From positions 124,001 to 188,000 of the forward strand of contig NZ_JAMTCT010000009.1 in NCBI RefSeq assembly GCF_024171995.1: a DNA stretch of 64,000 bases, given 5' to 3'. Below the pieces are notes generated by a model. The model had not been told where the DNA came from and made no database searches. It saw nothing but the letters and a program-made list of their open reading frames with translations. Shown here one piece after another: positions 18,184 through 27,700 of this stretch (the stretch's first letter is position 1; each line of letters begins with the position of its first letter). Made by a program: the position numbers and the translations under genes. This stretch comes from Promicromonospora umidemergens. GTDB lineage: Bacteria > Actinomycetota > Actinomycetes > Actinomycetales > Cellulomonadaceae.

Positions 18184-18189
18184 TAGACT
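18184..18189 (+). promoter_or_regulatory. -10 element of the hisC operon, leaderless layout
   Basis: TAGACT ends 6 nt before the GTG at 18196 and 9 nt before an adjacent ATG. It is the only visible promoter for hisC-hisB-unknown-hisH. Confidence 0.6.
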
Positions 18190-18195
18190 GGTGCG

Positions 18196-19392
18196 GTGAT
18201 GACCCACGCCGTCGACCAGCACAGCGCAAAGCACAGCGCACCCGCGCCCTCGGTGCGGCTGCCGCTACGCCCCGAGCTGGCGGACGAGAAGCCCTACGGC
18301 GCGCCCCAGCTCGACGTCCCGGTGCTGCTGAACGTCAACGAGAACCCGTACCCGCCGGGCGAGGACGTGGTCGCGACCATCGCAGAGGAGGTGGCGCGCG
18401 CCGCTCGCGGGATGAACCGCTACCCGGACCGCGACGCGACGGACCTGCGCCGGGACCTGGCGGACTATCTCGCGGTGGAGACCGGCGTCAGCCTGGAGCA
18501 TCTCGACGTATGGGCGGCGAACGGGTCCAACGAGGTGATGCTGCACGTGCTGCAGGCCTTCGGCGGCCCGGGCCGCACGGCCCTGTCGTTCGCGCCCACG
18601 TACTCCATGTATCCCGAGTACGCGCGCGACACGCACACGGCCTGGGTGGTCGGCCGACGGGAGGACGACTTCACGCTCGACCCGGCCTACGCCGCCGAGA
18701 CGATCCGCGAGGTGCGGCCGTCGGTGATCCTGCTGGCCAGCCCCAACAACCCGACCGGCACCGCGCTGCCAGCTGCCACCGTCGAGGCGGTGTGCGAGGC
18801 CGCGCTCGGCGTCGACATCGACGGGGCGCACCCCGTCGTCGTGGTCGACGAGGCGTACGCGGAGTTCCGGCGTCCTGGTACGCCGTCGGCGGTGGCGCTC
18901 CTGGAGCGGTACCCGAACCTCGCCGTGTCCCGCACCATGTCCAAGGCGTTCGCAGCGGCCGGAGCCCGGGTCGGGTACCTGGTCGCGTCCGCTGACTTCG
19001 TGGACGCGCTGCGGATCGTGCGCCTCCCGTACCACCTGAGCGCCATCACCCAGGCCGCGGCGGGCGCCGCGCTGCGTCACCGCGAGTCCCTCATGGCGCA
19101 GGTCGCCACGCTGCGCGCCGAGCGCGACAGATGCGTCGCCTGGCTGCGCGAGCAGCGGCTCCCGGGCGGCCTCCCGTTCGACGTGGCCGACACGGACGCC
19201 AACTTCGTGCTGTTCGGCACGTTCGGCGACCGGCACGCGGTATGGCAGGGTCTCCTGGACCGCGGTGTCCTGATCCGCGAGACCGGCCCCGACGGCTGGC
19301 TGCGGGTGTCGATCGGCACGTCCGCAGAGATGGCCGCGTTCCGCGCGGCGCTCACCGAGGTCCTGCAGGTGCAGGGAGAGGAACAGGCATGA
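18196..19392 (+). CDS. hisC: Histidinol-phosphate aminotransferase
   Basis: 398 aa, fold-type I PLP enzyme that transaminates imidazole acetol phosphate with glutamate to give histidinol phosphate. Seen: the substrate loop [22 protein letters not shown], the Asp/Tyr cofactor motif [10 protein letters not shown], and the PLP lysine in [17 protein letters not shown] (Lys250). First gene of hisC-hisB-unknown-hisH; its stop overlaps the hisB ATG by 4 nt. The start is GTG 18196 or the next codon ATG 18199. Confidence 0.96.
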   Translation: MMTHAVDQHSAKHSAPAPSVRLPLRPELADEKPYGAPQLDVPVLLNVNENPYPPGEDVVATIAEEVARAARGMNRYPDRDATDLRRDLADYLAVETGVSLEHLDVWAANGSNEVMLHVLQAFGGPGRTALSFAPTYSMYPEYARDTHTAWVVGRREDDFTLDPAYAAETIREVRPSVILLASPNNPTGTALPAATVEAVCEAALGVDIDGAHPVVVVDEAYAEFRRPGTPSAVALLERYPNLAVSRTMSKAFAAAGARVGYLVASADFVDALRIVRLPYHLSAITQAAAGAALRHRESLMAQVATLRAERDRCVAWLREQRLPGGLPFDVADTDANFVLFGTFGDRHAVWQGLLDRGVLIRETGPDGWLRVSIGTSAEMAAFRAALTEVLQVQGEEQA

Positions 19393-19988
19393 GCAGGACT
19401 GCACGCGTCGAGCGCGCCACCTCCGAGTCGAAGGTGCTGGTCGAGCTGGATCTCGATGGCACAGGGCGGACCGAGATCAGCACGAGCGTGCCGTTCTACG
19501 ACCACATGCTCACCGCCCTCGGCAAGCACTCGCTGATCGACCTGCGGGTGCAGGCGACCGGCGACACCCACATCGACGTCCACCACACGGTCGAGGACGT
19601 GGCCATCAGCATCGGCGAGGCGCTGCGTCAGGCGCTCGGCGACAAGGCCGGGATCTCTCGGTTCGGCGACGCGCTCGTACCGCTCGACGAGGCGCTGGCC
19701 CAGGCGGTCGTCGACGTGTCCGGCAGGCCGTACCTTGTGCACGAGGGCGAGCCCGCCGGCCAGGAGTACCACCTCATCGGCGGCCACTTCACCGGTTCGC
19801 TGACGCGGCACGTCCTGGAGTCGATAGCCCACCACGCGAGCATCTGCCTGCACGTGCGGGTGCTCGCAGGCAGGGACCCGCACCACATCGTCGAAGCTCA
19901 GTTCAAGGCGCTGGCGCGTGCGCTGCGCGCCGCCGTCGCCGTGGACCCCCGGGTCGACGGCATCCCGTCCACGAAGGGTGCGCTCTAG
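19389..19988 (+). CDS. hisB: Imidazoleglycerol-phosphate dehydratase
   Basis: 199 aa, monofunctional form as usual in actinobacteria. It dehydrates IGP to imidazole acetol phosphate. The two metal-binding motifs are visible as [11 protein letters not shown] and [17 protein letters not shown], with [12 protein letters not shown] and [12 protein letters not shown] between and before them. It overlaps hisC by 4 nt (ATGA), so it is translationally coupled. The frame is open further upstream inside hisC, but the family begins near [14 protein letters not shown]. Confidence 0.96.
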   Translation: MSRTARVERATSESKVLVELDLDGTGRTEISTSVPFYDHMLTALGKHSLIDLRVQATGDTHIDVHHTVEDVAISIGEALRQALGDKAGISRFGDALVPLDEALAQAVVDVSGRPYLVHEGEPAGQEYHLIGGHFTGSLTRHVLESIAHHASICLHVRVLAGRDPHHIVEAQFKALARALRAAVAVDPRVDGIPSTKGAL

Positions 19989-19993
19989 CAGCC

Positions 19994-20599
19994 ATGTCCG
20001 ACAGCACCAGGCCCGAGAACGACGGGTCCAGCAGCAGCAGCACGCCGACCGGCGACGACCTGCCCGACTTCGATCTCGACGACCTCGAGATCCCGGACGA
20101 CCTGTCGTCCCTGACCGGTAGCGGCGAGCCGGACTTCGCCGCGCTCATCACCCAGATCGCCGGCGCTGAGCCGCTCGCCGCCGCCAGCTCCCTCGCGCAG
20201 CTCGACCTCGACGCGGTACCCACCGCCGTCGGCGCCGTCGGCGTGCTCAAGGACCTCTCTGGTGACGCGCCAGAGCAGGCCGCCGCGGCTGTCTCCCAGC
20301 TGGTGCGGGGTGTCCCGCTCGTCCTGGTGACCCGTACGGGCGAGCAGCTGACGGCGGTCCGGTTCGCCGACGGCGTCCGCGGCGACGAGCTCGCCCCTGG
20401 CCTCGTGCTGGGCGGTGCTCCCGAGGAGGTGGTCGACCTGCTGACGGGCGCCACCAGCGTGGCAGACCTCGACGGCGTGGTCGGCTCGACCTCGATCAGC
20501 AAGTTCAAGGCGGTGCGGATGCTGACGTCCGCCGCGCGCAAGGCACGCAAGGGCATGGGCAAGGGCGAGCCGGGTCCGGACAGCACGGACGGGGCCTGA
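19994..20599 (+). CDS. Unknown protein within the histidine operon
   Basis: 201 aa, starting 5 nt after hisB and ending 1 nt before hisH, so clearly within the transcription unit. The first 45 residues are Ser/Asp-rich and probably disordered ([16 protein letters not shown]). The middle is Ala/Leu/Val-rich and probably helical. A strand-rich segment follows ([17 protein letters not shown]), and the C-terminus is basic ([13 protein letters not shown]). No signal peptide or membrane helix. I recognise no family; a histidine-pathway role is only suggested by position. Confidence 0.7.
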   Translation: MSDSTRPENDGSSSSSTPTGDDLPDFDLDDLEIPDDLSSLTGSGEPDFAALITQIAGAEPLAAASSLAQLDLDAVPTAVGAVGVLKDLSGDAPEQAAAAVSQLVRGVPLVLVTRTGEQLTAVRFADGVRGDELAPGLVLGGAPEEVVDLLTGATSVADLDGVVGSTSISKFKAVRMLTSAARKARKGMGKGEPGPDSTDGA

Positions 20600-20600
20600 G

Positions 20601-21245
20601 GTGGCCGCGAGGATCGTCGTCCTCGACTACGGCTTCGGCAACGTCCGGTCCGCCGTGCGCTCGCTGGAACGGGTGGGCGCCGACGTCACGCTGACCGCCG
20701 ACCGGGCCACCGCGCAGGAGGCCGACGGTCTCGTGGTGCCGGGTGTCGGTGCGTTCGCGGCGTGCATGGCGGGGCTCAAGGCCGTCCGAGGGCACGAGGT
20801 GGTCGGCCGCAGGCTGGCCGGCAACCGACCGGTGCTCGGCATCTGCGTGGGCATGCAGGTCATGTTCGACGTCGGCGTGGAGCACGGTGAGCGTGCCGAC
20901 GGCATCGGCGAGTGGCCCGGCGTCGTCGAGCGGCTGCAGGCCGAGGTGGTGCCGCACATGGGCTGGTCGCCGGTCGAGGCGCCCGAAGGCTCGGTCCTCT
21001 TCGACGGGATCGCCGACGAGCGGTTCTACTTCGTGCACTCGTACGCCGCCCAGACCTTCACCAAGGGGCACGACGAGAACGCCGTGGGGGTCTTCTCGCC
21101 GCCCAAGGTCACCTGGGCCGACCACGGCGGGCGCTTCGTCGCGGCCGTCGAGGACGGCCCCTTGGCGGCCACCCAGTTCCACCCGGAGAAGTCGGGCGAC
21201 GCGGGCGCGCGTCTCCTGGAGAACTGGGTCAGCTCGCTCGCCTAG
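20601..21245 (+). CDS. hisH: Imidazole glycerol phosphate synthase, glutaminase subunit
   Basis: 214 aa class I glutamine amidotransferase that supplies ammonia to HisF. The triad is Cys82 ([11 protein letters not shown]), His194 and Glu196 (QFHPEKSG). The GTG start lies 1 nt after the preceding stop. HisF is not encoded in the window. Confidence 0.96.
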   Translation: MAARIVVLDYGFGNVRSAVRSLERVGADVTLTADRATAQEADGLVVPGVGAFAACMAGLKAVRGHEVVGRRLAGNRPVLGICVGMQVMFDVGVEHGERADGIGEWPGVVERLQAEVVPHMGWSPVEAPEGSVLFDGIADERFYFVHSYAAQTFTKGHDENAVGVFSPPKVTWADHGGRFVAAVEDGPLAATQFHPEKSGDAGARLLENWVSSLA

Positions 21246-21253
21246 CCTTCCGT

Positions 21254-21307
21254 CGAGTGGAGATTCGCCCTGCTGAGCGTCCCGCAAGGGCGGATCTCCA
21301 GCACTCG
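21254..21307 (+). terminator. Hairpin between hisH and priA
   Basis: The inner stem 21259-21271/21287-21299 is 13 bp with one G-T pair. After a 3-nt bulge, an outer 5-bp stem 21254-21258/21303-21307 continues it. It begins 8 nt past hisH and precedes the priA Shine-Dalgarno, so it may terminate or attenuate within the his cluster. Confidence 0.55.
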
Positions 21308-21338
21308 GCCCATCGAACAGAACGATCTTTGGAGAGAC

Positions 21339-22202
21339 ATGACCGACCGCCTCGTGCTCCTGCCCGCCGTCGACGTCGCCGACGGCCAGGCCGTCCGCCT
21401 CGTCCAGGGGGAGGCCGGCTCCGAGACCTCGTACGGCGACCCGTTGACGGCCGCCCTTGACTGGCAGTCCGGCGGCGCCGAGTGGGTCCACCTCGTGGAC
21501 CTGGACGCTGCCTTCGGGCGCGGCTCCAACGCCGAGCTCCTGGCGCGCGTGGTCGGTGAGCTGGACGTGCAGGTGGAGCTGTCGGGTGGCATCCGCGACG
21601 ACGAGTCGCTGGAGCGCGCGCTCGCGACCGGCGCGCGGCGCGTCAACCTCGGCACCGCCGCGCTCGAGGACCCGGCCTGGACGGCCAAGGTCATCGCAGA
21701 GCACGGCGACCGCGTCGCCGTCGGCCTCGACGTGCGCGGCACCACGCTGGCCGCACGCGGCTGGACCAAGGAGGGCGGCGACCTCTGGGAGGTCCTCGGG
21801 CGCCTCGACGAGGCGGGCTGCGTCCGCTACGTGGTCACCGACGTCACCAAGGACGGCACGCTGCGCGGCCCCAACCTCGACCTGCTGTCCGACGTCGCCG
21901 CGCGCACCTCCGCGCACGTCGTCGCCTCTGGCGGCATCTCGTCGCTCGACGACCTGACCGCGCTGCGCGCGCTGGGCACGATCGAGGGCGCTGTGGTCGG
22001 CAAGGCGCTGTACGCGGGCGCGTTCACCCTGCCCGAGGCGCTCGACGTCGCCGGCCGCCCGGCCGACGAGGCCACAGGGCACGCGGGCGACGAGGCCACA
22101 GGGCACGCGGGCGACGAGGCCACAGGTCGCCCGGGCGACGAGGCCACAGGGCACGCGGGCGACGGAGTCGCAGGGCACGCGGGCGACGAGGTCACCAAGT
22201 GA
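21339..22202 (+). CDS. priA: Phosphoribosyl isomerase A (HisA/TrpF), with repeat tail
   Basis: 287 aa beta/alpha-barrel isomerase of ProFAR; in actinobacteria lacking trpF the same enzyme also isomerises phosphoribosyl anthranilate. Catalytic aspartates are Asp12 ([13 protein letters not shown]) and Asp168 ([13 protein letters not shown]). GGAGAG precedes the ATG. The barrel ends near residue 240; the last 46 residues are five 8-aa units of the DEATGHAG type plus a partial unit, not part of the known fold. The stop overlaps the next gene (GTGA). Confidence 0.95.
   Translation: MTDRLVLLPAVDVADGQAVRLVQGEAGSETSYGDPLTAALDWQSGGAEWVHLVDLDAAFGRGSNAELLARVVGELDVQVELSGGIRDDESLERALATGARRVNLGTAALEDPAWTAKVIAEHGDRVAVGLDVRGTTLAARGWTKEGGDLWEVLGRLDEAGCVRYVVTDVTKDGTLRGPNLDLLSDVAARTSAHVVASGGISSLDDLTALRALGTIEGAVVGKALYAGAFTLPEALDVAGRPADEATGHAGDEATGHAGDEATGRPGDEATGHAGDGVAGHAGDEVTK
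22065..22202 (+). repeat. 24-bp in-frame tandem repeat at the priA 3' end
   Basis: Five 24-bp units (22065-22088, 22089-22112, 22113-22136, 22137-22160, 22161-22184) and a partial sixth. Units 1, 2 and 4 are identical. Unit length is a multiple of three, so copy-number change keeps the reading frame. Confidence 0.9.
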
Positions 22203-22927
22203 AGTCGATCCAGCCGTCCAGCCAGTTCGCGGACGACGACGGCTCGGCCGACGCCGAGCTGACCCGGCTGCTGGCCGGCTACACGACCGGGACGGTCCAG
22301 CTGCGCGACGTCGTCGCCCGGCTGGCCGAGACCAGGGTGCTGGTACCGGTCCTGGCCGAGCTCGGTGTCGCGGAGCAGAACCCGGACGGGCTGACCGTCG
22401 ACAAGGAGGCGTCCTCGGGCGTCGTGGCGCTCGAAGCACCGGACGGGCGCCGGGCGCTGCCCGTCTTCACGTCGGTCGCGGCCATGCAGGCCTGGCGGCT
22501 CGATGCGCGCCCGGTCCCGGTCGAGGCGACGCGCGCCGCTCTCTCGGCGGTCAACGAGAACTGGGCGCTCATCGTCGTCGACCCCGCCGGGCCGTCGACG
22601 GCGCTCGTGCCACGCCCCGCCGTGTGGGCGCTGGCGCAGGGCGAGGAGTGGCGCCCGGCGCTGGTACCGCACGAGGACGGTCTGGCCGTGGACCCCGAGG
22701 TCGCATCGGAGATCGCGGTCGCGGCCGCGCCCGTGCAGCACGTGGTGCGGGCGCACGCCGAGCCCGGCCGCAAGGCCGAGGTCGCGGTGGTGCTCGGCCT
22801 CGACCCGGGACTGGACCGCGCCGGGCTCGACACCGTCCTTGGCCAGGTCAACGCCCGGCTCGCGGCGTCACAGGTGATCTCGGCCCGGGTGGACTCGCTG
22901 GAGCTACGGATCGGCGCGGCGCGCTGA
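22199..22927 (+). CDS. SseB-family protein
   Basis: 242 aa. It has the SseB N-terminal-type domain: [33 protein letters not shown], then [14 protein letters not shown] and [19 protein letters not shown]. The C-terminal half resembles the SseB C-terminal region. The family is widespread in actinobacteria, often beside priA, and has no established biochemical role. The GTG start overlaps the priA stop by 4 nt. Confidence 0.8.
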   Translation: MKSIQPSSQFADDDGSADAELTRLLAGYTTGTVQLRDVVARLAETRVLVPVLAELGVAEQNPDGLTVDKEASSGVVALEAPDGRRALPVFTSVAAMQAWRLDARPVPVEATRAALSAVNENWALIVVDPAGPSTALVPRPAVWALAQGEEWRPALVPHEDGLAVDPEVASEIAVAAAPVQHVVRAHAEPGRKAEVAVVLGLDPGLDRAGLDTVLGQVNARLAASQVISARVDSLELRIGAAR

Positions 22928-22944
22928 CCTGGCCGCACCACGAG

Positions 22945-23005
22945 AGATGACCATGTATCTGCTGCCAGGACGGAACCCGTCCTGGCAGCAGGTACATGGT
23001 CATCT
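22945..23005. terminator. 29-bp hairpin with 3-nt loop, bidirectional
   Basis: Arms 22945-22973 and 22977-23005 pair along 29 bp with a single G-T pair. It lies between converging stops (22927 plus, 23020 minus). No T-tract on either side. This is the longest stem in the window. Confidence 0.8.
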
Positions 23006-23019
23006 GGGGGCCTGGGCGG

Positions 23020-23769
23020 TCAACAGCCCTTCGCCGGGGTGAACGCCGTGTCGTCGGCCAGCATGTCCTGGAGCGTCGACAGCGGCACGAGCAGGCTGTT
23101 GTCGTCGGCCGTCTTCGCGTAGACGACGCCGATCACCCGCCCCTTGTCGTCCAGCGCGGCCGAACCGGACGAGCCTGGCTCGACCGGGGCGTCCGTGAGC
23201 AGCACCTCACCGAGGTTCGCGTTCAGCGGGTCCCGTGTCGTACTCATGACCTTGCCCTCCGTCACGGTGAGCTCGCCGCCCGCCGGATAGCCCACCACGG
23301 TGACGGGGTCGCCCGGCTTCGGGTCGGTCTTCGCCAGCTCCGGGAACGACGGCAAGGGGTCCGTGGTCCGGACGACGGCGAGGTCCGCGAGCCCCGCCGT
23401 CGCCGTGGCACCGACGGTGATGTCGTGCCCGTCGTACGTGCTGACCTCGAGCTCCTTCGAGTCCGCGACGACGTGCTTGTTGGTGATCAGCGTGTGATCG
23501 TCGACGGCGAACCCCGACCCCGTCGACAGTTCCTCGCAGCCGACGTTGCGGATACGGACCGCCATCCGCTCCACGGCGTCGAACCCGTCAGGACTCAGGG
23601 CGCCACCGCCGGCCGCGGGGGAGAGGTCCGGCGGCGCGGACGGCACGATGTCGCTCGGGACCGGCTCAGGCAGGGGCGGCAGCACACCGCAGCCACCCAG
23701 CGACCCGGTCAGGAAGAGCGCTCCGACGAGGAGCGCGCGGCCCGCGAGCGAACGGGCTGGCGACGTCAC
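23020..23769 (-). CDS. Trypsin-like serine protease, lipoprotein
   Basis: 249 aa. A lipoprotein signal with lipobox-like SLGGC is followed by a Pro/Ala-rich spacer and an S1/HtrA-type protease fold. The triad reads His in TNKHVVAD, Asp in LADLAVVR and Ser in EPGSSGSAAL. No PDZ domain. It is probably anchored outside the membrane. The GTG at 23769 overlaps the stop of the preceding coiled-coil gene by 4 nt (GTGA); the frame upstream of it is antisense-like noise. Confidence 0.85.
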   Translation of the reverse strand: MTSPARSLAGRALLVGALFLTGSLGGCGVLPPLPEPVPSDIVPSAPPDLSPAAGGGALSPDGFDAVERMAVRIRNVGCEELSTGSGFAVDDHTLITNKHVVADSKELEVSTYDGHDITVGATATAGLADLAVVRTTDPLPSFPELAKTDPKPGDPVTVVGYPAGGELTVTEGKVMSTTRDPLNANLGEVLLTDAPVEPGSSGSAALDDKGRVIGVVYAKTADDNSLLVPLSTLQDMLADDTAFTPAKGC

Positions 23770-24314
23770 GGTCGCAGCTCCTGCTGCAGCGAGTCGTTGG
23801 CCCGCTCGGCGTCCGCGCACAGCGCGTTGACCTGCCGCTCGTAGCGGCGCAGGTCCGCGGCCTCGTACTGGTCGGAGTCCTTGAGGTAGCCGACGAGCTG
23901 CTCCTGGCCCGACACGCACTGCCCGAGCGCAGAGGCCACCGTGGCCGCGGCCCCGCTGACCTGCGTCTGGTAGTCGAGGTACTGCTGCGAGGCTACGTTC
24001 TCGTCACCGAGCTGGGCCTTCTCGTTCGCCAGGTCCGTGATGCGCGCCGTCGCGGTGGACAGCTGGTCGCGGGCGGCCGCCAGCTCCGAGTTGGCGCCGT
24101 CGAGCTGCATCTGCAGCGACGCCACCTCCTCGGCGTACTCGTGGGCCTTCTCCTCCCACTCGGCGGAGTTGCGCTGCCAACGGACGGTGGTCACCCACAG
24201 GTAGGCACCGACGGCGATCGTGGCGACCAGCAGGATGGCGAGCACGCGAGAACCGCGGCCACGACCGGGTGCAGGCGCCGGAGCGGGCGTCGCTACGGCG
24301 AGAGCTTCGGTCAT
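23766..24314 (-). CDS. Single-pass membrane protein with extracytoplasmic coiled coil
   Basis: 182 aa. A short Ala/Pro-rich cytoplasmic tail, one transmembrane helix (VLAILLVATIAVGAYLWV, about residues 24-41), then a long coiled coil from about residue 50 to 105 and a helical end with two cysteines (GQCVSGQEQ and ALCADAERA) that could form a disulphide. No known family. It sits between the DUF1844 gene (1-nt overlap, TGATG) and the protease lipoprotein gene (4-nt overlap), which suggests the three products act together at the envelope. Confidence 0.75.
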   Translation of the reverse strand: MTEALAVATPAPAPAPGRGRGSRVLAILLVATIAVGAYLWVTTVRWQRNSAEWEEKAHEYAEEVASLQMQLDGANSELAAARDQLSTATARITDLANEKAQLGDENVASQQYLDYQTQVSGAAATVASALGQCVSGQEQLVGYLKDSDQYEAADLRRYERQVNALCADAERANDSLQQELRP

Positions 24315-24691
24315 CAGACGACGGAACCCGTGTACTTCTCGCCCGGCCCCTCGCCCGGCGCGTCGGGGATCACCGACGCCTCCCGGAACGCGAGCTGGAG
24401 GCTGCGCAGGCCGTCGCGCAGCGATCGGGCGTGCTGGTTGCCGATGTCCGGCGCGCTCGCGACCACCAGCGCGGCCAGCGCCGTGATCAGCTTGCGGGCC
24501 TCGTCGAGGTCCTTGAGCTCCTCGGCGTCCTCGCCCTCGGCCAGCCCGCACTTCACGGCGGCGGCGCTCATGAGGTGCACGGCGGCGGTCGTGATGACCT
24601 CGACGGCCGCGACCTCGGCGATGTCGCGGGTGGCCTGGTCAGTGCCTACCGGAGCCTGGATGTCGGCAGGGGTCTCGTCGCTGGAGCTCAT
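24314..24691 (-). CDS. DUF1844 family protein
   Basis: 125 aa soluble protein. The core IAEVAAVEVITTAAVHLMSAAAVKCGL, then LDEARKLITALAALV and RSLRDGLRSLQLAFREAS is typical of DUF1844, function unknown. GGAAAG lies 9 nt before the ATG at 24691; an ATG three codons upstream is possible but would leave the ribosome site too close. First gene of the minus-strand trio. Confidence 0.8.
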   Translation of the reverse strand: MSSSDETPADIQAPVGTDQATRDIAEVAAVEVITTAAVHLMSAAAVKCGLAEGEDAEELKDLDEARKLITALAALVVASAPDIGNQHARSLRDGLRSLQLAFREASVIPDAPGEGPGEKYTGSVV

Positions 24692-24742
24692 GGAGACCAT
24701 CTTTCCATCCCGACAGGGTGCGGGTGAACATCTCTTCTGGGC

Positions 24743-24765
24743 TAGCCTGCCACCGTTCAACGGTG
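24743..24765 (+). promoter_or_regulatory. Possible promoter and operator of the GH38 gene
   Basis: A -10-like TAGCCT (24743-24748) is followed by a perfect 7-bp inverted repeat, CACCGTT-C-AACGGTG (24751-24765), at the expected transcription start. Its placement would suit a repressor site. No matching -35 is evident. Confidence 0.45.
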
Positions 24766-24784
24766 ACACAGGGGAGGCCTTTCG

Positions 24785-27700
24785 ATGCATGACGACATCA
24801 CACTGACCACCGGACGCGCGCGACGCGTGCTGACGGAGCGCATCTGGCCGGCGGTCCACGGGACGTCCGTACCGCTCGACGTCGAGTGGCACGTGCTCCC
24901 GGGGGAGCCGGTCTCCCCGCAGGAGGGCCTTGCCCTCGCGATGGAACCCCACGAGGTGGGCACCCCGTGGGGCCGGGCCTGGGGCACCACGTGGTTCCGG
25001 CTGACGGGCACGGTCCCCGCCGACTGGGCCGGGCGGGCCGTTGAGGCGGTGATCGACCTGGGCTTCGACGCGAGCATGCCCGGCTTCCAGTCCGAGGCGC
25101 TCGTGTACCGCCCCGACGGCAGCCCGGTGAAGTCGATCAACCCCCGCAACCAGCACGTCCCGGTGGCCGACGCCGCGACCGGCGGCGAGCGGGTCGAGCT
25201 GTTCCTTGAGGGCGCCTCTAACCCGGTGCTGCTCGGCCACGACCTGTTCCAGCAGACCCAGGAGGGCGACACCAGGACGTCCTCGCCGCGCCCGCTGTAC
25301 GCCACCCGGCGCATGGACCTCGCGATCTTCGAGGCCGAGGTGCACAGCCTCGCGCTCGACGTCGAGGTGCTGGTCGAGCTGCAGGCCGAGCTGCCGACGG
25401 GCCCGCGCCGCATGCGGATCCTGCAGGCCCTCGACGACGCCCTCGACGTGCTCGACCTGCAGCGCATCCCTGAGACGGCCGCCGGCGCCCGCGCGGCGCT
25501 CGCGGACGTGCTCGCCAGCCCGGCGGAGCCGAGCGCGCACGAGATCTCCGCCGTCGGGCACGCGCACATCGACTCGGCCTGGTTGTGGCCCGTGCGGGAG
25601 ACGATCCGCAAGGTCGCGCGCACGACGTCGTCCATGGCCGACCTCATCGACCGTACCGACGACTTCGTGTACGGCATGTCGTCCGCGCAGCAGTACGCGT
25701 GGGTCAAGGAGCACCGGCCCGAGGTGTGGGCCCGGATCAAGGCCGCTGTAGCGTCCGGACGGTTCCTGCCGCTGGGCGGCATGTGGGTCGAGTCCGACAC
25801 CGTGATGCCCTCCGGGGAGGCGCTCGCGCGCCAGTTCTCGCAGGGTCAGCGGTTCTTCGAGCGTGAGTTCGGCCTGCGCACCCACGGCGTCTGGCTGCCC
25901 GACTCGTTCGGCTACTCGCCGGCGCTGCCGCAGCTCGTACGCCGCGCCGGGTTCGACTGGTTCTTCACGCAGAAGATCTCCTGGAACCAGGTCAACAAGT
26001 TCCCGCACCACACCTTCTGGTGGGAGGGCATCGACGGCTCCCGGGTCCTGACGCACTTCCCGCCGATGGACACGTACAACTCGCAGCTCTCGGGCGAGGA
26101 GGTCGCCAAGGCGGCGCACCAGTTCCGCGAGTCGCGGTACGCCACCGGTTCGATAGCTCCCGTCGGGTGGGGCGACGGCGGCGGCGGCACCACCCGCGAG
26201 ATGACCGGCAAGGCAGACCGCCTGGCCGACCTCGAGGGCAGCGCGAAGGTCCGCTGGGAGCACCCGGACGCGTTCTTCGAGCGTGCTCGTGCGGAGCTGG
26301 TCGCGTCCGGACATGGTGACAGCGCTGTCTGGGTGGGCGAGCTCTACCTGGAGCTGCACCGGGCCACGCTGACCTCGCAGCACCGGACCAAGCAGGGCAA
26401 CCGGCGCAACGAGCAGCTGCTGGTCGAGGCCGAGGCGTGGGCGGCGACGGCGTCGGCCCGCACGGGGGCGGACTACCCGTACGACGAGCTGGACGCCCTG
26501 TGGCAGCAGGTCCTCCTGCTGCAGTTCCACGACATCCTGCCGGGCACGTCGATCGCCTGGGTGCACCGCGAGACCGTCGCGCAGCACGCGGCGATCACCG
26601 CAGGCGCGCAGGAGGTCATCGAGCGCTCCCTGCGGACGCTGGTGGGCGAGGGCGACACCGTCCTGCGGGCCAACCCCGCGGTGTTCGCCCAGGCGGGCGT
26701 CCCCGCGCTGGGCGTCGGCCCGGCAACGAGCCCGACGGCGGCGCCGAGCACCCTGATCGAGCTGCCCGGCGGCGGGTACGTCCTGGCGAACGTCCTCGTC
26801 CAGGTCACGCTGGACGCGGCGGGCCACGTGACGTCAGCGATCGACCTGGCGACGGGTCGCGACGCGGTGGCGCCCGGCAGGCAGGCGAACGTGCTGCAGC
26901 TGCACCAGGACTTCCCGAACAAGTGGGACGCCTGGGACGTGGACCGGTTCTACCGCAACTCGGTGACCGACCTGCGCGCCGCCGAGAAGGTGACCGCCAC
27001 CGTGGACGACGGCGTGGCCGTGGTGACCGTGCACCGCACGTTCTCCGCGTCGAGCCTCGACCAGGTGATCACGCTCGCGCCGGGCAGCCGCACGCTCGAG
27101 GTCAGCATGGAGACCGACTGGCACGAGGCCGAGAAGTTCCTCAAGGTCGCCTTCCCCCTCGACGTGCGTGCCGAGCAGATCGCGGCGGAGACCCAGTTCG
27201 GCTTCACCAAGCGGGTCACGCACACCAACACCAGCTGGGAGGCGGCCAAGTTCGAGACCTCCATGCACAGGTGGGTGCTCGCGGAGGAGCCGGGCTTCGG
27301 CGTCGGGCTCGTCAACGACTCGGTCTACGGGTACGACGTGACCCGCGAGGTGTCCGACGACGGTGTGGCGCCGGCGTCGGGAGCGCCCGAGGTGACGACC
27401 ACCGTGCGTCTGTCGCTGCTGCGGGCCCCGCGGTTCCCGGACCCGGAGACGGACCAGGGGGTCCAGACCCACCGCTACGGCCTGGTGGTGGGCGTGGACA
27501 CCGCCGCGGCGACCGAGGCGGGCGCGACGTTCGGCGCACGGCCGCGCGAGCTGCGCGGCGCGTCCGGTGTCGAGCCGCTGGTCAGCGTGTCGGGCGGCGT
27601 GACGCTGTCGGCGGTCAAGCTCGCCGACGACCGGTCGGGCGATCTCGTGGTGCGGGTCTACGAGGCGCTGGGCCGCCGCGCGTCGGGCACCGTCACGGTC

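Noticed and set aside
14542-18234. 1230-codon minus-strand frame covering recQ
   Set aside because: Composition (His/Arg/Gly-rich) and lack of motifs show it is an antisense shadow. Only its 14826-15500 part, read in another frame, is a real methyltransferase gene.
24314-26827. 837-codon minus-strand frame ending in the DUF1844 gene
   Set aside because: Only the last 125 codons form a protein family. The upstream part is antisense to GH38 and would overlap the divergent promoter.
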